This document shows positions 50,982 through 59,863 of a DNA stretch of 64,000 bases, one piece after another. How positions within the stretch are numbered: the first letter of the stretch is position 1; every line of letters starts with the position of its first letter. The stretch comes from Flavobacterium sp. Root420 (GTDB lineage Bacteria > Bacteroidota > Bacteroidia > Flavobacteriales > Flavobacteriaceae). Below the pieces are notes generated by a model that was not told where the DNA came from, did no database searches, and saw only the letters and a program-made list of their open reading frames with translations. Both the position numbers and the translations under genes were made by a program. The stretch spans positions 62,001 through 126,000 of the forward strand of contig NZ_LMEF01000003.1 of NCBI RefSeq assembly GCF_001427905.1. Direction: 5' to 3'.

Positions 50982-51905
50982 ATGAAAAAATTAAATTTGT
51001 TATCATTAGCATTATCCTGTGTTTTAGGATTTGCATCCTGCTCAGATAGTACAACTCCTGTATTGGAAGAAGCACAATTAGCAAGTGTAAATAACTCTAA
51101 AAGTACAGGTAAAATAGCCGCTGCACCCTGGGTGAAACAATTTGAAGACACATTCAATGTCGGCTCTAATTTATCACAATGGACAAAAGAGCAAAGAGCG
51201 GATTATAATTCCTGGTATTGCGACTATAATAGTTCAGTGCCAACTACGCAATTGAGGGACGGAAGACAATGTTTAGAAATCAAGACTACAAAACTGAGCA
51301 CATACAAATATCAATCTGGTTTCATTACGTCTCATTACCAATACAAACCAGAAAACAATACAGAGTATATGCTTTCTGCTAATATTAAATTAATAGCGAT
51401 GGAGGGCGGAACCTACAAATCTTTCTCAGATACTTACGGTGCATGGCCGGCTTTTTGGTCTGTACAGCAAAATGCATGGCCAACTAAGGGAGAAATTGAT
51501 ATTCTGGAAGGCTACTCTTTTGCGCCTAATGCAAGCCGTTATACTTCCAATATTTTTTATGGAACTACTTCCGGAACAAACCAACTCGGAAACTCTGCTG
51601 AAAGAAACTATCCTGGTAATTTTAATCTAAACGGAAATAACGGATGGCACTTATATGAATCCTTCTGGAAAATGCAAAACAATGTCGTAACCGTAACCAT
51701 AAAGGTGGACAATATAACTGTTGCAACATACACGAATAGTAGTGTAGCCAATCTAAATTTCAATAATTTTGGAACACATTCGATTATTTTCAATATGAAT
51801 GTGGGATCTAAAGACTCTAATTTTATAGACCCTAATAAAATTAACTTATTTTCATCTGTAATGATGTGGGTAGATGATGTAACGGTTTACAAAAGACCTA
51901 TTTAA
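50982..51905 (+). CDS. GH16 endo-beta-glucanase-like lipoprotein
   Basis: The 307-aa lipoprotein (lipidated Cys20 in GFASC) has the GH16 jelly-roll. The catalytic signature EIDILE places Glu171, Asp173 and Glu176 in the ExDxxE arrangement with a beta-bulge, as in laminarinase-type and related GH16 members; licheninase types without the bulge have ExDxE. AWPAFWSVQQNAWP precedes it. It would cleave a beta-1,3- or mixed-linkage beta-glucan or a galactan at the surface. It is the last gene of PUL2 and is followed by a hairpin at 52022-52047. Confidence 0.85.
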   Translation: MKKLNLLSLALSCVLGFASCSDSTTPVLEEAQLASVNNSKSTGKIAAAPWVKQFEDTFNVGSNLSQWTKEQRADYNSWYCDYNSSVPTTQLRDGRQCLEIKTTKLSTYKYQSGFITSHYQYKPENNTEYMLSANIKLIAMEGGTYKSFSDTYGAWPAFWSVQQNAWPTKGEIDILEGYSFAPNASRYTSNIFYGTTSGTNQLGNSAERNYPGNFNLNGNNGWHLYESFWKMQNNVVTVTIKVDNITVATYTNSSVANLNFNNFGTHSIIFNMNVGSKDSNFIDPNKINLFSSVMMWVDDVTVYKRPI

Positions 51906-52430
51906 AATTATATAGCAAAAAGAGGATAAGAGCTTAGAGAGAAGGGTTCAAAAAATTATGAATATTTATAATTTATTAAACACAGATAGTTCGAATTTAG
52001 TTCTCACTCGCTACTAAAAACAAAGCTTCAGAGAAATCTGGAGCTTTTTCGTTTTTTAGTTTGATTGTGAGAAAGAGGCTCCGCAAAACCTTATTTTAAT
52101 GTCATTCTATCCAATACTATTTTATACACAATAGATTTTATATATTTACTAATAACTATCCACATAATAAAGCAGTTAAATGTAAAAAATGTTTTCAGTT
52201 CGTTAACTAACGTGATAAGAGGCGAGGCTTTTTGAATAAAAAATATCAGGTAGATGAATAATTATCAGCTAAAAATTTTAAATTTAATTTTGAGTATTAA
52301 AATGAGTATTAATGATGACTAAGTACGAAAAATACTTTTTCAGGCTTTATTGTTTCATTAAAAATTTACCTTGTAGAAAGTTACATTATTTAAAAGTTTA
52401 ATTGACACAGAAGCGAAATGAATAAGTAGA
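51906..52430 (+). promoter_or_regulatory. Spacer between PUL2 and the kinase-less sensor gene
   Basis: A terminator-like hairpin lies at 52022-52047. Further down, TGAGTATTAA occurs at 52291-52300 and 52303-52312 with a 12-bp pitch, about 120 bp before the sensor start. This could be an autoregulatory AraC-type site. I see no gene here. Confidence 0.4.
52022..52047 (+). terminator. Terminator of PUL2 after GH16
   Basis: An 11-bp stem (52022-52032 / 52037-52047, one G-U pair) with a GAAA tetraloop is followed by TTC and a T-rich stretch (TTTTTT at 52051-52056). Confidence 0.75.
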
Positions 52431-55016
52431 ATGAATGATATAGTTAAGATTGTAATAATTTGCCTGATTTTTTTAAGCTCTGCGGCCGGCCAGACCAGCG
52501 ATTTGGTTTTTTCTCCAATCAATGTTTCAGATGGACTAAGTGATAATCAAATACGTTTTATTCTACAGCTTTCTGACGGAAGGATGGTTTTTAAAACCAG
52601 CGGTAATATAAATCTTTATGATGGAGAACACTTTAAGTATATCCACCATAATACACGTCATATTTATCCTCTTAAAGGTTACAATGGCTTCTATCGAATT
52701 TATCAGGGAAAAGATTCTCTTCTATGGATTAAAGATACACACAAATTAATGTGTGTTGATCTTCGTACAGAAAAATACGTACCAGACCTTGATATTTATT
52801 TTAAGAAAAAAGGATTTAAAAAATCTGCTGAAGATCTTTTTCTGGATTCAGGCAAACAGCTGTGGTTTCTGTCTTCCGGCAGATTATGGAAATATAATTC
52901 TTCTGATTTTATAGATATAAAAGTGAATCATGGCCAATTGCAGGATCTGGATACTCAAAATAACATCTTATATCTATTCTTCAGCAGTGGCGAGGTGGTT
53001 TGTTATGATTTAAAAACAGGAAAGAAACTATACAGCAGTGCCGCTTATCCTTCCTCGCAACATGATTTGTTCAATTTTACTTCTATGGTGGTAAAAGGGA
53101 AGAATGGCTTTTATCAATTACGCAACGGATCTAAAGGCGGTTTTTTCTTCTTTGATGCTCAAAAAAGAATTTGGAAAAAAATCCTTGAGACCTCCTATAC
53201 TTTAAATACTCTGGCGGTTACTAAAGATGATATTGCCTATATCAGTTGTACTAATGGGATCTGGATAATTAACTGCCACAGCGAACAAAAACAATATTTT
53301 CCAACACTTAAAAAAGTAGATGGAAGTATTTTGAAGACCGAGATAAGTACGCTTTTTTATGATAAACAAGGTGGCTTGTGGTTGGGAACTTTGAATCAGG
53401 GGCTCCTGTATTATCATCCTTCCCGTTACAAGTTCAAACATATTGGACGATCCGGTTTCCAGTCAGAGGAAAGGGGAGATATTATGGTGCAGTCATTTGC
53501 AGAAGACAAAAATGGAAATATTTACATTAAAGCAGGTGCGGTTATTTATCATTATGCTTCCTCGCGTCAAAATGATAAATTGACCCTTATACAACCCTCG
53601 TCAGTACCATTGGAAATATTAAGAAAGCTCCATAATGCAAGTACTTTTACCGGAATCAATAACGAAACTGCATTTCTTAAGGATGTACGCGGCTGGGAAT
53701 GGAGAGGAACGCAGGACGGGTTAAAACTTTTTTACCCTGAAGACAAAAAAGAAAAGATTTTTTATACAAAAGACGGGTTGTCCAATAATTTTGTACATGC
53801 TATAATAGAAGATCGTTATCATAATATTTGGATAACAACAAGTTATGGAATAACAAAACTGCAAATAGATGCTGTAAACAAAAAAATTAGTTTCACTACT
53901 TTCGGTTCAGATGAAGGAACGTTACAGGGAGAGTATTCTAATGGAGCAGCATTTGAGGCTGTGGACGGAACATTATATTTTGGAGGCATTAACGGTTTTA
54001 ATACATTAAAAACAAACCATGTATCATCGGAAAAACTACCTTTTAAACCCGTTTTTACAAATTTATTCTTAAAAGGAGAAAAAATAGAACCAGGTGCCCG
54101 ATATGATGGGAGAATTATTATGCCTATCGCAGCTCCATACACAAAAGAAATAGAACTTTCATATGATCAGAATTTCCTGACCTTCGAGTTCTCAGCATTA
54201 AACTATCAAAACCCTTCTCAAACTTATTACAGGTATCAGCTCAAGGGCATAGACAATGACTGGCGGGAAACGTCAACGGGAGGACGAAATGAAAACAGAA
54301 ATGATGGTATTCTGACAACTTCATACACTAATCTTCCTCACGGCGCATATACATTTCTAGTGATGTCCTCAGGCAATAATCGAAAATGGAATGGTTTGGT
54401 TTCTGAGTTAAGGATTAATATTAAGCCGCCATGGTGGAAAACTACTTCGGCATATGTACTATTTATACTTTTTTTCACAGCATTGATTGGTGCAGGAATT
54501 TATTCCTTTCTCTATTATAGCCGTAAAAAACTTGAACAAAATCACAGAGAGGACATCTTGTTAGTTCGCATACGGAACCTAATAGAACAATGTAAATATC
54601 TGGAGACAGAAAAGGAGAATTATATTGCGCAAACAAAATTACAAACTGTACAATCGGGAGAAAGCAGGAATGAAAACAGGGCTGATGAAATGTTTTTAGC
54701 GAAAGCTTTAGAACTGGTAGAAAAAAATCTGGATATACCTGACTATTCTGTTGAACATCTAAGCCGTGACCTTTGTATGGATCGGACAGGGCTTTATCGT
54801 AAATTGATTGCATTACTAGATAAGCCACCATCTTTGTTTATTCGAAGTATACGTTTACAGAAAGCGGCAGGATTAATTCTTGAAGGCGAACTCACTATTT
54901 CAGAAATAACAGAAAAAGTTGGCTTCAGCAGCTCGAGCTATTTCAGTAAATGCTTCCAGGAAATGTACAGCTGCCGACCTTCTGAATACGCAGAAATGAT
55001 TAAGAAATCAACATGA
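52431..55016 (+). CDS. Membrane sensor with beta-propeller, Y_Y_Y and AraC domains but no histidine kinase
   Basis: The 861-aa protein looks like an HTCS stripped of its phosphorelay. A signal peptide (LSSAAGQ) is followed by a periplasmic beta-propeller region (about 25-540, with LWLGTLNQGLLYY and NIWITTSYGITKL), a Y_Y_Y domain (about 565-660), and one membrane helix at about 674-696 after PPWWKTTSAY. A cytoplasmic coiled-coil linker (about 700-750) leads to an AraC-type DNA-binding domain (about 758-858, DYSVEHLSRDL and ISEITEKVGFSSSSYFSKCF). No HisKA, ATPase or receiver motif occurs. It would have to transmit the signal conformationally and bind DNA while membrane-bound. Probable targets are the GH31 gene downstream and possibly PUL1. 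Confidence 0.88.
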   Translation: MNDIVKIVIICLIFLSSAAGQTSDLVFSPINVSDGLSDNQIRFILQLSDGRMVFKTSGNINLYDGEHFKYIHHNTRHIYPLKGYNGFYRIYQGKDSLLWIKDTHKLMCVDLRTEKYVPDLDIYFKKKGFKKSAEDLFLDSGKQLWFLSSGRLWKYNSSDFIDIKVNHGQLQDLDTQNNILYLFFSSGEVVCYDLKTGKKLYSSAAYPSSQHDLFNFTSMVVKGKNGFYQLRNGSKGGFFFFDAQKRIWKKILETSYTLNTLAVTKDDIAYISCTNGIWIINCHSEQKQYFPTLKKVDGSILKTEISTLFYDKQGGLWLGTLNQGLLYYHPSRYKFKHIGRSGFQSEERGDIMVQSFAEDKNGNIYIKAGAVIYHYASSRQNDKLTLIQPSSVPLEILRKLHNASTFTGINNETAFLKDVRGWEWRGTQDGLKLFYPEDKKEKIFYTKDGLSNNFVHAIIEDRYHNIWITTSYGITKLQIDAVNKKISFTTFGSDEGTLQGEYSNGAAFEAVDGTLYFGGINGFNTLKTNHVSSEKLPFKPVFTNLFLKGEKIEPGARYDGRIIMPIAAPYTKEIELSYDQNFLTFEFSALNYQNPSQTYYRYQLKGIDNDWRETSTGGRNENRNDGILTTSYTNLPHGAYTFLVMSSGNNRKWNGLVSELRINIKPPWWKTTSAYVLFILFFTALIGAGIYSFLYYSRKKLEQNHREDILLVRIRNLIEQCKYLETEKENYIAQTKLQTVQSGESRNENRADEMFLAKALELVEKNLDIPDYSVEHLSRDLCMDRTGLYRKLIALLDKPPSLFIRSIRLQKAAGLILEGELTISEITEKVGFSSSSYFSKCFQEMYSCRPSEYAEMIKKST

Positions 55017-55043
55017 TTGTTATTTGTTTCAACATGAATGCTG

Positions 55044-55073
55044 TTTAAATTTGGCAGTTCCGGGATACTTTTG
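55044..55073 (+). promoter_or_regulatory. Candidate promoter of the GH31 gene
   Basis: TACTTTTG at 55066-55073 is an exact match to the Bacteroidota -7 element TAnnTTTG, 30 bp before the GH31 ATG. The -33 element is weak (TTTA at 55044-55047). This suggests that GH31 can be transcribed separately from the sensor gene. Confidence 0.45.
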
Positions 55074-55103
55074 ATGTTATAGATACCAAAATATAAAACA
55101 ACC

Positions 55104-57422
55104 ATGAAATTTTCTAAAACAACCAGTTTTATGCTGACTCTTGCAGTCTTCATAACAGTAAATTTAAATGCTCAATCTATTGAGGGAACAAGACAGGGGG
55201 TAAAATTTGCAACACAGAATATGGATATTCAGATTGAGTTCTATTCGAACAATATTGTACGTGTGTTTAAAACTCCACAAGGATTTCCATACAATAAGAA
55301 AAGTCTCTCTGTGGTTAAATCGCCCGAAACGATATCGATTAAAACCACACAAAAGGGAAATAAAACTTTATTAGAGAGCAGTTCGATACAAGTTGAAGTT
55401 AATCCTGAAACTGGCGGTATAAGCTTCTACGACCCTAATGGAAAACTCCTGCTTAAAGATAAGGATTTCGGCACGCAGTTTTCTGCTGTAGATGATGCCG
55501 GAGCATTATCTTATAACGTACGGGAAGGTTTTTTGCTTGACAGTGACGAAGCAGTTTATGGTGTGGGACAAATAATGGATAATAAATTCAGCCGACGTAA
55601 TTCGTCCCATCATATGCAGAATGAAAACATGTCGACGTATTCACCTTATTTTATGTCAGTGAAAGGCTATGCTGTTTTCTGGGATAATTATTCAATTTCT
55701 AAGTTCAACGATAATGCGCAGGAACTTTCTTTCGAAGGTCTGGGCCATTGTGCAGATTATTATTTTATGTATGGTAAAAACGCAGACGGTGTTATAGCAC
55801 AAGTCCGTGATCTTACTGGTAAAGCACCTATGCTTCCTTTATGGGCTTATGGTTTTTTTCAAAGTAAGGAACGTTATCACACAGAAGATGAGAGCCTGGA
55901 CGTTTTAAAAAAATACCGCGATCTCAAAATACCCATAGATGTGGTTATCCAGGATTGGAGATACTGGCCTGAATTCAATAAGAGTGACAGTTTATGGAAT
56001 TCACAAAGTTTTGACAGGCAGAGATTTCCAAATCCGAAGAAATGGGCCGACGAAATTCATAAGCTGAATGCAAAATTATTAATTGTCACCTGGCCTGGAT
56101 TTGGTCCCAAAACAGAGCAACGTAAGGAATTTGACAGTAAAAAAATGATTATCAATTTTGATACCTGGCCGCCAGACAGCGGTGCAAGACCTTATGATGT
56201 ATATAACCCGGAAGCTTTGGATATTTATTGGCGTTATCTCAACAAAGGCATCTTCAGTTATATTGGAAACGATGGCTGGTGGCTTGATTCAACAGAGCCT
56301 GACCACATCAACCGAAAAGACTCAGATTATAATCTTCCAACCCATCTGGGCAGTTATAGAAGTGTAAAGAATGCATACAGTCTTTTACACAATCGCGGTA
56401 TTGCCGTTAACCAGCGTAAAGCCAACGACTATAAAAGAGCTGTTATATTAACGCGTTCGGGATTTATAGGACAGCAGCTTTACGGTTCCAATACATGGAG
56501 CGGAGACGTAGTTTCTTCCTGGGACATGCTGGAGAAGCAAATTCCCGCAGCATTGAATTATACTCTGATGGGAATTCCGAACTGGAATAGCGATATTGGC
56601 GGATTCTTTGCAGGAGGTTGGAAAAAAGATGGTGGAAATAAAAATCCTGAATTTCAGGAATTGTATGTTCGCTGGATGCAGTTCGGTGCTTTTTGTCCAA
56701 TGATGCGTTCTCACGGAACTGATCTTCCACGCGAAATATGGAATTTCGGTGAGCGCGGGACGTGGTGTTTTGATGCTCAGGAAAAAGCAATTAATCTACG
56801 TTACAGCCTGCTTCCTTACATTTACAGCACATCCTGGGATGTCAGCAATAACAACGGGACATTTATGCGTCCGCTCATTATGGATTTTGTATCTGATAAA
56901 AAAACACACAATATCGGCAGTGAGTATTTGTTTGGGCGTTCAATCCTTGTGGCTCCTGTAACTAAATATGGGGTAAAAGAATGGTCTGTATATCTGCCAT
57001 TCGGCAGCGATTGGTACAATTTCTGGACTAATGCATATGTCAAGGGTGGACAAACAATTGTATCTGAATCAGCTGTTGATAAAATTCTACTTTATATCAA
57101 AGCAGGTGCAATTCTTCCTTTTGGGCCTAAGGTTCAATATACCACTGAAAAAAAATGGGACAATCTTGAAATACGAATATATCCTGGTGCTGATGGAACA
57201 TTTACACTGTATGAAGATGAGTTTGATAACTACAACTACGAAAAAGGGAAATACACAGAAATAGCGTTTTTATGGAATGATACTGCAAAAAAACTTACGA
57301 TAGCGAATCGTAAGGGATCTTATTCGGGAATGCTGCAAAACAGAAAATTTACTATTGTACTGCCTTCAGGCCTAAGTAAGAGTGTTGCTTATAATGGCAA
57401 AAAAACAGAAATAAAACTTTAG
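55104..57422 (+). CDS. GH31 alpha-xylosidase-like enzyme
   Basis: A 772-aa exported enzyme (signal peptide ending near NLNAQ). An N-terminal beta-sandwich (about 25-240) precedes the GH31 barrel, with PLWAYGFFQSKERY and IPIDVVIQDWRYW. Asp395 in WWLDSTEPDH is the nucleophile and Asp468 in WSGDVVSSWD the acid/base. Two C-terminal beta-domains follow. The motifs fit alpha-xylosidases, which take xylose off the non-reducing end of xyloglucan oligosaccharides, better than alpha-glucosidases. It is the only alpha-xylosidase candidate in the window. It lies outside PUL1, directly behind the kinase-less sensor. Confidence 0.85.
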   Translation: MKFSKTTSFMLTLAVFITVNLNAQSIEGTRQGVKFATQNMDIQIEFYSNNIVRVFKTPQGFPYNKKSLSVVKSPETISIKTTQKGNKTLLESSSIQVEVNPETGGISFYDPNGKLLLKDKDFGTQFSAVDDAGALSYNVREGFLLDSDEAVYGVGQIMDNKFSRRNSSHHMQNENMSTYSPYFMSVKGYAVFWDNYSISKFNDNAQELSFEGLGHCADYYFMYGKNADGVIAQVRDLTGKAPMLPLWAYGFFQSKERYHTEDESLDVLKKYRDLKIPIDVVIQDWRYWPEFNKSDSLWNSQSFDRQRFPNPKKWADEIHKLNAKLLIVTWPGFGPKTEQRKEFDSKKMIINFDTWPPDSGARPYDVYNPEALDIYWRYLNKGIFSYIGNDGWWLDSTEPDHINRKDSDYNLPTHLGSYRSVKNAYSLLHNRGIAVNQRKANDYKRAVILTRSGFIGQQLYGSNTWSGDVVSSWDMLEKQIPAALNYTLMGIPNWNSDIGGFFAGGWKKDGGNKNPEFQELYVRWMQFGAFCPMMRSHGTDLPREIWNFGERGTWCFDAQEKAINLRYSLLPYIYSTSWDVSNNNGTFMRPLIMDFVSDKKTHNIGSEYLFGRSILVAPVTKYGVKEWSVYLPFGSDWYNFWTNAYVKGGQTIVSESAVDKILLYIKAGAILPFGPKVQYTTEKKWDNLEIRIYPGADGTFTLYEDEFDNYNYEKGKYTEIAFLWNDTAKKLTIANRKGSYSGMLQNRKFTIVLPSGLSKSVAYNGKKTEIKL

Positions 57423-57443
57423 ATAACAAATTTTGTAAATATA

Positions 57444-57488
57444 AAACGAGCCTTAAAGCCCATATTATTAGGGTTGTAAGGCTCGTTT
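57444..57488 (+). terminator. Terminator after GH31, T-rich on both strands
   Basis: A 12-bp stem (57444-57455 / 57477-57488) contains CGAGCC/GGCTCG and is followed by a T run to 57492. On the opposite strand the sequence behind the stem is also fairly T-rich, so it may also stop the convergent START-like gene, which ends 57 bp away. Confidence 0.8.
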
Positions 57489-57548
57489 TTTTCTGATTTT
57501 TTATTTTCCATGTTTCGCACGCAACGAAACCCTTTCTATTATGCCATT

Positions 57549-57971
57549 TTATTTGTCCAAATTAGAGATGAACACCGTTTGAAAATCTTTAATAACGTTG
57601 TAGATTTCAGCTTTTTGTTCTGGTAAGACATTATAAATAGATTCAAATAACACAGAACAGGTAGTGTCATCAATGTGAGTTACTGTAAAAATTCCTTCAT
57701 AATTTTGAATTGGCATAGGAGTAGAAATAATAATAAATTTCATTTCCATTTTATCAGCATTGACTGATGTTAACTTTTCAATTATTTCACCACCACCTTT
57801 TATATGAATGGTTCGTATTGAACCAATACCTGTGCCTTCTACGACAACCCTTTCTATTAGTTCCGGTACAAATTTTTCGGTACCTCCAAATTCAATTAGT
57901 TTTTGCCAAATAATTGAACTATTACAATTTACTATTCCTTGTGATGCAACACTTTGTTTTTCTGTACCCAT
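57549..57971 (-). CDS. START/SRPBCC-like ligand-binding protein
   Basis: A 140-aa cytoplasmic protein without a signal peptide. The ATG at 57971 is taken over the upstream TTG at 58013, since it starts the conserved fold. The pattern IVNCNSSIIWQKLIEFGG ... IGSIRTIHIKGGGEIIEKL ... YEGIFTVTHIDDTTCSVLFES resembles polyketide-cyclase or plant PYR-like SRPBCC proteins, which bind small hydrophobic ligands. The actual ligand is unknown. A good -7 match (TAGTTTTG on the minus strand, complement of 57995-58002) lies just upstream. The gene lies 92 bp behind an AraC regulator on the same strand, which may control it. Confidence 0.65.
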   Translation of the reverse strand: MGTEKQSVASQGIVNCNSSIIWQKLIEFGGTEKFVPELIERVVVEGTGIGSIRTIHIKGGGEIIEKLTSVNADKMEMKFIIISTPMPIQNYEGIFTVTHIDDTTCSVLFESIYNVLPEQKAEIYNVIKDFQTVFISNLDK

Positions 57972-57994
57972 TTTTATATTTTTAAAATTTAGGG

Positions 57995-58002
57995 CAAAAC
58001 TA
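57995..58002 (-). promoter_or_regulatory. Candidate -7 promoter element of the START-like gene
   Basis: The minus strand reads TAGTTTTG, an exact TAnnTTTG match, 24 bp before the ATG at 57971. No strong -33 element is seen at the expected distance. Confidence 0.4.
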
Positions 58003-58063
58003 AGTTGCTTCAAACAAGTAAAATGTTGTGTAAAATCAATTCTATCGTTTTTAGTTCAAAAGT

Positions 58064-58933
58064 TTAAATATTTTGAATTAATCGGTTTTGGATAAGAAAT
58101 TGTTTTGGAGTCACCCCATAATATTTGCCAAAAACGCTCACAAAATGAGATACGTTTTCGTACCCCACTTCAAGAGAAATTTGCTGAATAGGCTGGTTTG
58201 AGGAAAGTAAAAGATTTTCTGCTTTTTCAAGTCGTTTTTTTATGAGCCATTTTTTGGGAGAGGTATTAAATTGCCTCTGAAAGTCCCTTTTAAATGTAGA
58301 GACGCTTCTTCCCGTTAAGCAAGCATAATCTTCTATTGATAAGGATTTGTCAAAGTTTTCAAGCATTAATTCTTCAAGATTTCTTTTTTTCTTATAATTT
58401 AACGAATTAAGGATTTGTAAAAAAATCTGTTGCTGTTCAGAATTGTAAATAAGATAAAGCAACTCTAGTAGTTTAATTTTAGTTAGCTCTTTTTGTACCG
58501 TTTCAGTATATAAATTCAGGATGTTTTCTGTAAAAGCCCTAATCTTATCAGTGTATTTGAGCATTAAGGTAAAGTTGTCCTTTGATACTTTTTGTTCCTT
58601 CAGACTTAATGAAAATTGATTTAAGAGTTCATCTTCAAAAAAGAAAAATACGGCTTCAAATTCATCATTTTTAGGAATAATATCAGTAATCATATACCTG
58701 CCTTTGGGTATAAATACTAATTGATTTTTTGTAACAGAATATCTGGTATCCTCATAGCAAATTTCTAACTTTAGTTCGCCTTTAAGTACCACGGATAAAA
58801 CGTGAGAAGAGAGAAAATGGTCTGTATTAAGGTCTATAGTATCAATAGTTTTATGTACAATACAGGATAGTCCATCAACCATTATTTTTCGAACATTTTT
58901 ATGCTTGTATAGTAATTGTGGTACTACTTTCAT
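58064..58933 (-). CDS. AraC-family transcriptional regulator
   Basis: The 289-aa regulator starts at the ATG at 58933 (MKVVPQLLYKH); an in-frame TTG at 58978 is less likely. The N-terminal part (about 1-170) resembles a cupin-like effector region (LSVVLKGELKLEI, FIPKGRYMI). The C-terminal part (about 190-289) has two helix-turn-helix motifs (SIEDYACLTGRSVSTFKRDFQRQF and PIQQISLEVGYENVSHFVSVFGKYYG). It is soluble, unlike the membrane-bound AraC sensor at 52431-55016. An exact -7 match (TAAATTTG, complement of 59012-59019) lies 79 bp upstream. Its targets are unknown; the START-like gene next to it is one candidate. Confidence 0.85.
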   Translation of the reverse strand: MKVVPQLLYKHKNVRKIMVDGLSCIVHKTIDTIDLNTDHFLSSHVLSVVLKGELKLEICYEDTRYSVTKNQLVFIPKGRYMITDIIPKNDEFEAVFFFFEDELLNQFSLSLKEQKVSKDNFTLMLKYTDKIRAFTENILNLYTETVQKELTKIKLLELLYLIYNSEQQQIFLQILNSLNYKKKRNLEELMLENFDKSLSIEDYACLTGRSVSTFKRDFQRQFNTSPKKWLIKKRLEKAENLLLSSNQPIQQISLEVGYENVSHFVSVFGKYYGVTPKQFLIQNRLIQNI

Positions 58934-59011
58934 TTTGTTAGTTTCTTTGTCTGTATAATTCTCCAAAAATGCGTTCAACTTTTAATATCTGTCAGTATTC
59001 TTTATTTGTAG

Positions 59012-59019
59012 CAAATTTA
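59012..59019 (-). promoter_or_regulatory. Candidate -7 promoter element of the AraC gene
   Basis: The minus strand reads TAAATTTG, an exact TAnnTTTG match. The upstream -33 region is only T-rich. Otherwise the 200 bp between the AraC start and the prophage remnant (58934-59142) shows nothing I can name. Confidence 0.4.
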
Positions 59020-59142
59020 TGGTTTTTAATTAGCTAAAAAGAGTAGTCATAACAGCTTAGTAATGCAAAGATGATTATATTCTTCGCAGTCTTGTAGTTT
59101 AAAAATACTACTGGCAATATCCAATAAAATCTTGGAAGCTTT

Positions 59143-59742
59143 TTAAGATGCTAATTCGACGTATTTTATATTTTTTATATCCATTTTTGAAACTTTAAAA
59201 GCTACTTTTATCGGATTTGGAAATTCACCGACAGGAAATGTCCATTGTAAAGAATTGTTTACATATAAATACATCTGAGTCAAATCCCAATAAAAGAAAA
59301 TGTCTCTAACATGTTGTTGTAGTGATTTAAATTCAGTTATTTAAAGTTGTGTTATAACTCCCTTCTGTTGCTCCAGTCGTCACATTTACCTTTATTAAAT
59401 TGTCGTTAAAAAATGTGAAATAATTAACTGTTTGCCCTATTATTGAAATTGTCATCGTTGGTGTGAAAAAAGCTCCTTGTTAATACAAAATTTGTAGTTG
59501 TTGATGGTGATAAAATATTTTCTAACGCTGAAATTTCCAAGAATGGTGCTCGTGCAGTAGCAATTGTCTGCTTTTTTAAGTTACCATTTGCGTCAGTACT
59601 TAGAACTTATTTATCAATAATTGTCCATCATTTCTTGTGTTTGGATAATTACCCAATCTTATAACTTTATTTCTGTTGTGACCATGTTTTTTTCTATTTA
59701 AAAAAGTATTAAGTGGTGTTACTTATTATCTATAATTTGCAT
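59143..59742 (-). pseudogene. Frameshifted phage structural-type gene (tail or fibre-like)
   Basis: Reading the minus strand from ATG 59742 and changing frame about four times gives one continuous protein of roughly 200 residues. Segments in order are MQIIDN, then VTPLNTFLNRKK with GHNRNKVIRLGNYPNTRNDG, then VLSTDANGNLKKQTIATARA, then GAFFTPTMTISIIGQTVNY, then EFKSLQQHVRDIFFYWDLTQ with WTFPVGEFPNP, ending VELAS and a stop. Each break is a single-base slip. The VLSTDANGN phrase is common in phage tail or fibre proteins of Bacteroidota, but I cannot name the family. It is clearly inactive. Confidence 0.65.
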
Positions 59743-59801
59743 TTTGTTTTACTTAATCTGGTTTAGAGCTATTGCACGAAACCAGATTAAGTAAAACAAA
59801 A
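59742..59801. repeat. Long perfect palindrome, 23-bp arms
   Basis: The arms at 59742-59764 and 59779-59801 are perfectly complementary over 23 bp around a 14-nt loop. In either reading direction the 5' arm is T-rich and the 3' arm A-rich, with no T run behind the stem, so it does not fit an intrinsic terminator. It lies between the broken tail-like gene and the broken endolysin gene, and it begins exactly at the tail gene start codon. Confidence 0.85.
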
Positions 59802-59863
59802 AAACAATATTTCTAACTTTATATTCGACATTCTATAAAATTTTAGAATGATAAATATTTAAT

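Noticed and set aside
57549..58013. Start of the START-like protein at 58013
   Set aside because: That start is a TTG, and the extra 14 residues add nothing conserved. The ATG at 57971 has a -7 promoter match at a suitable distance upstream.
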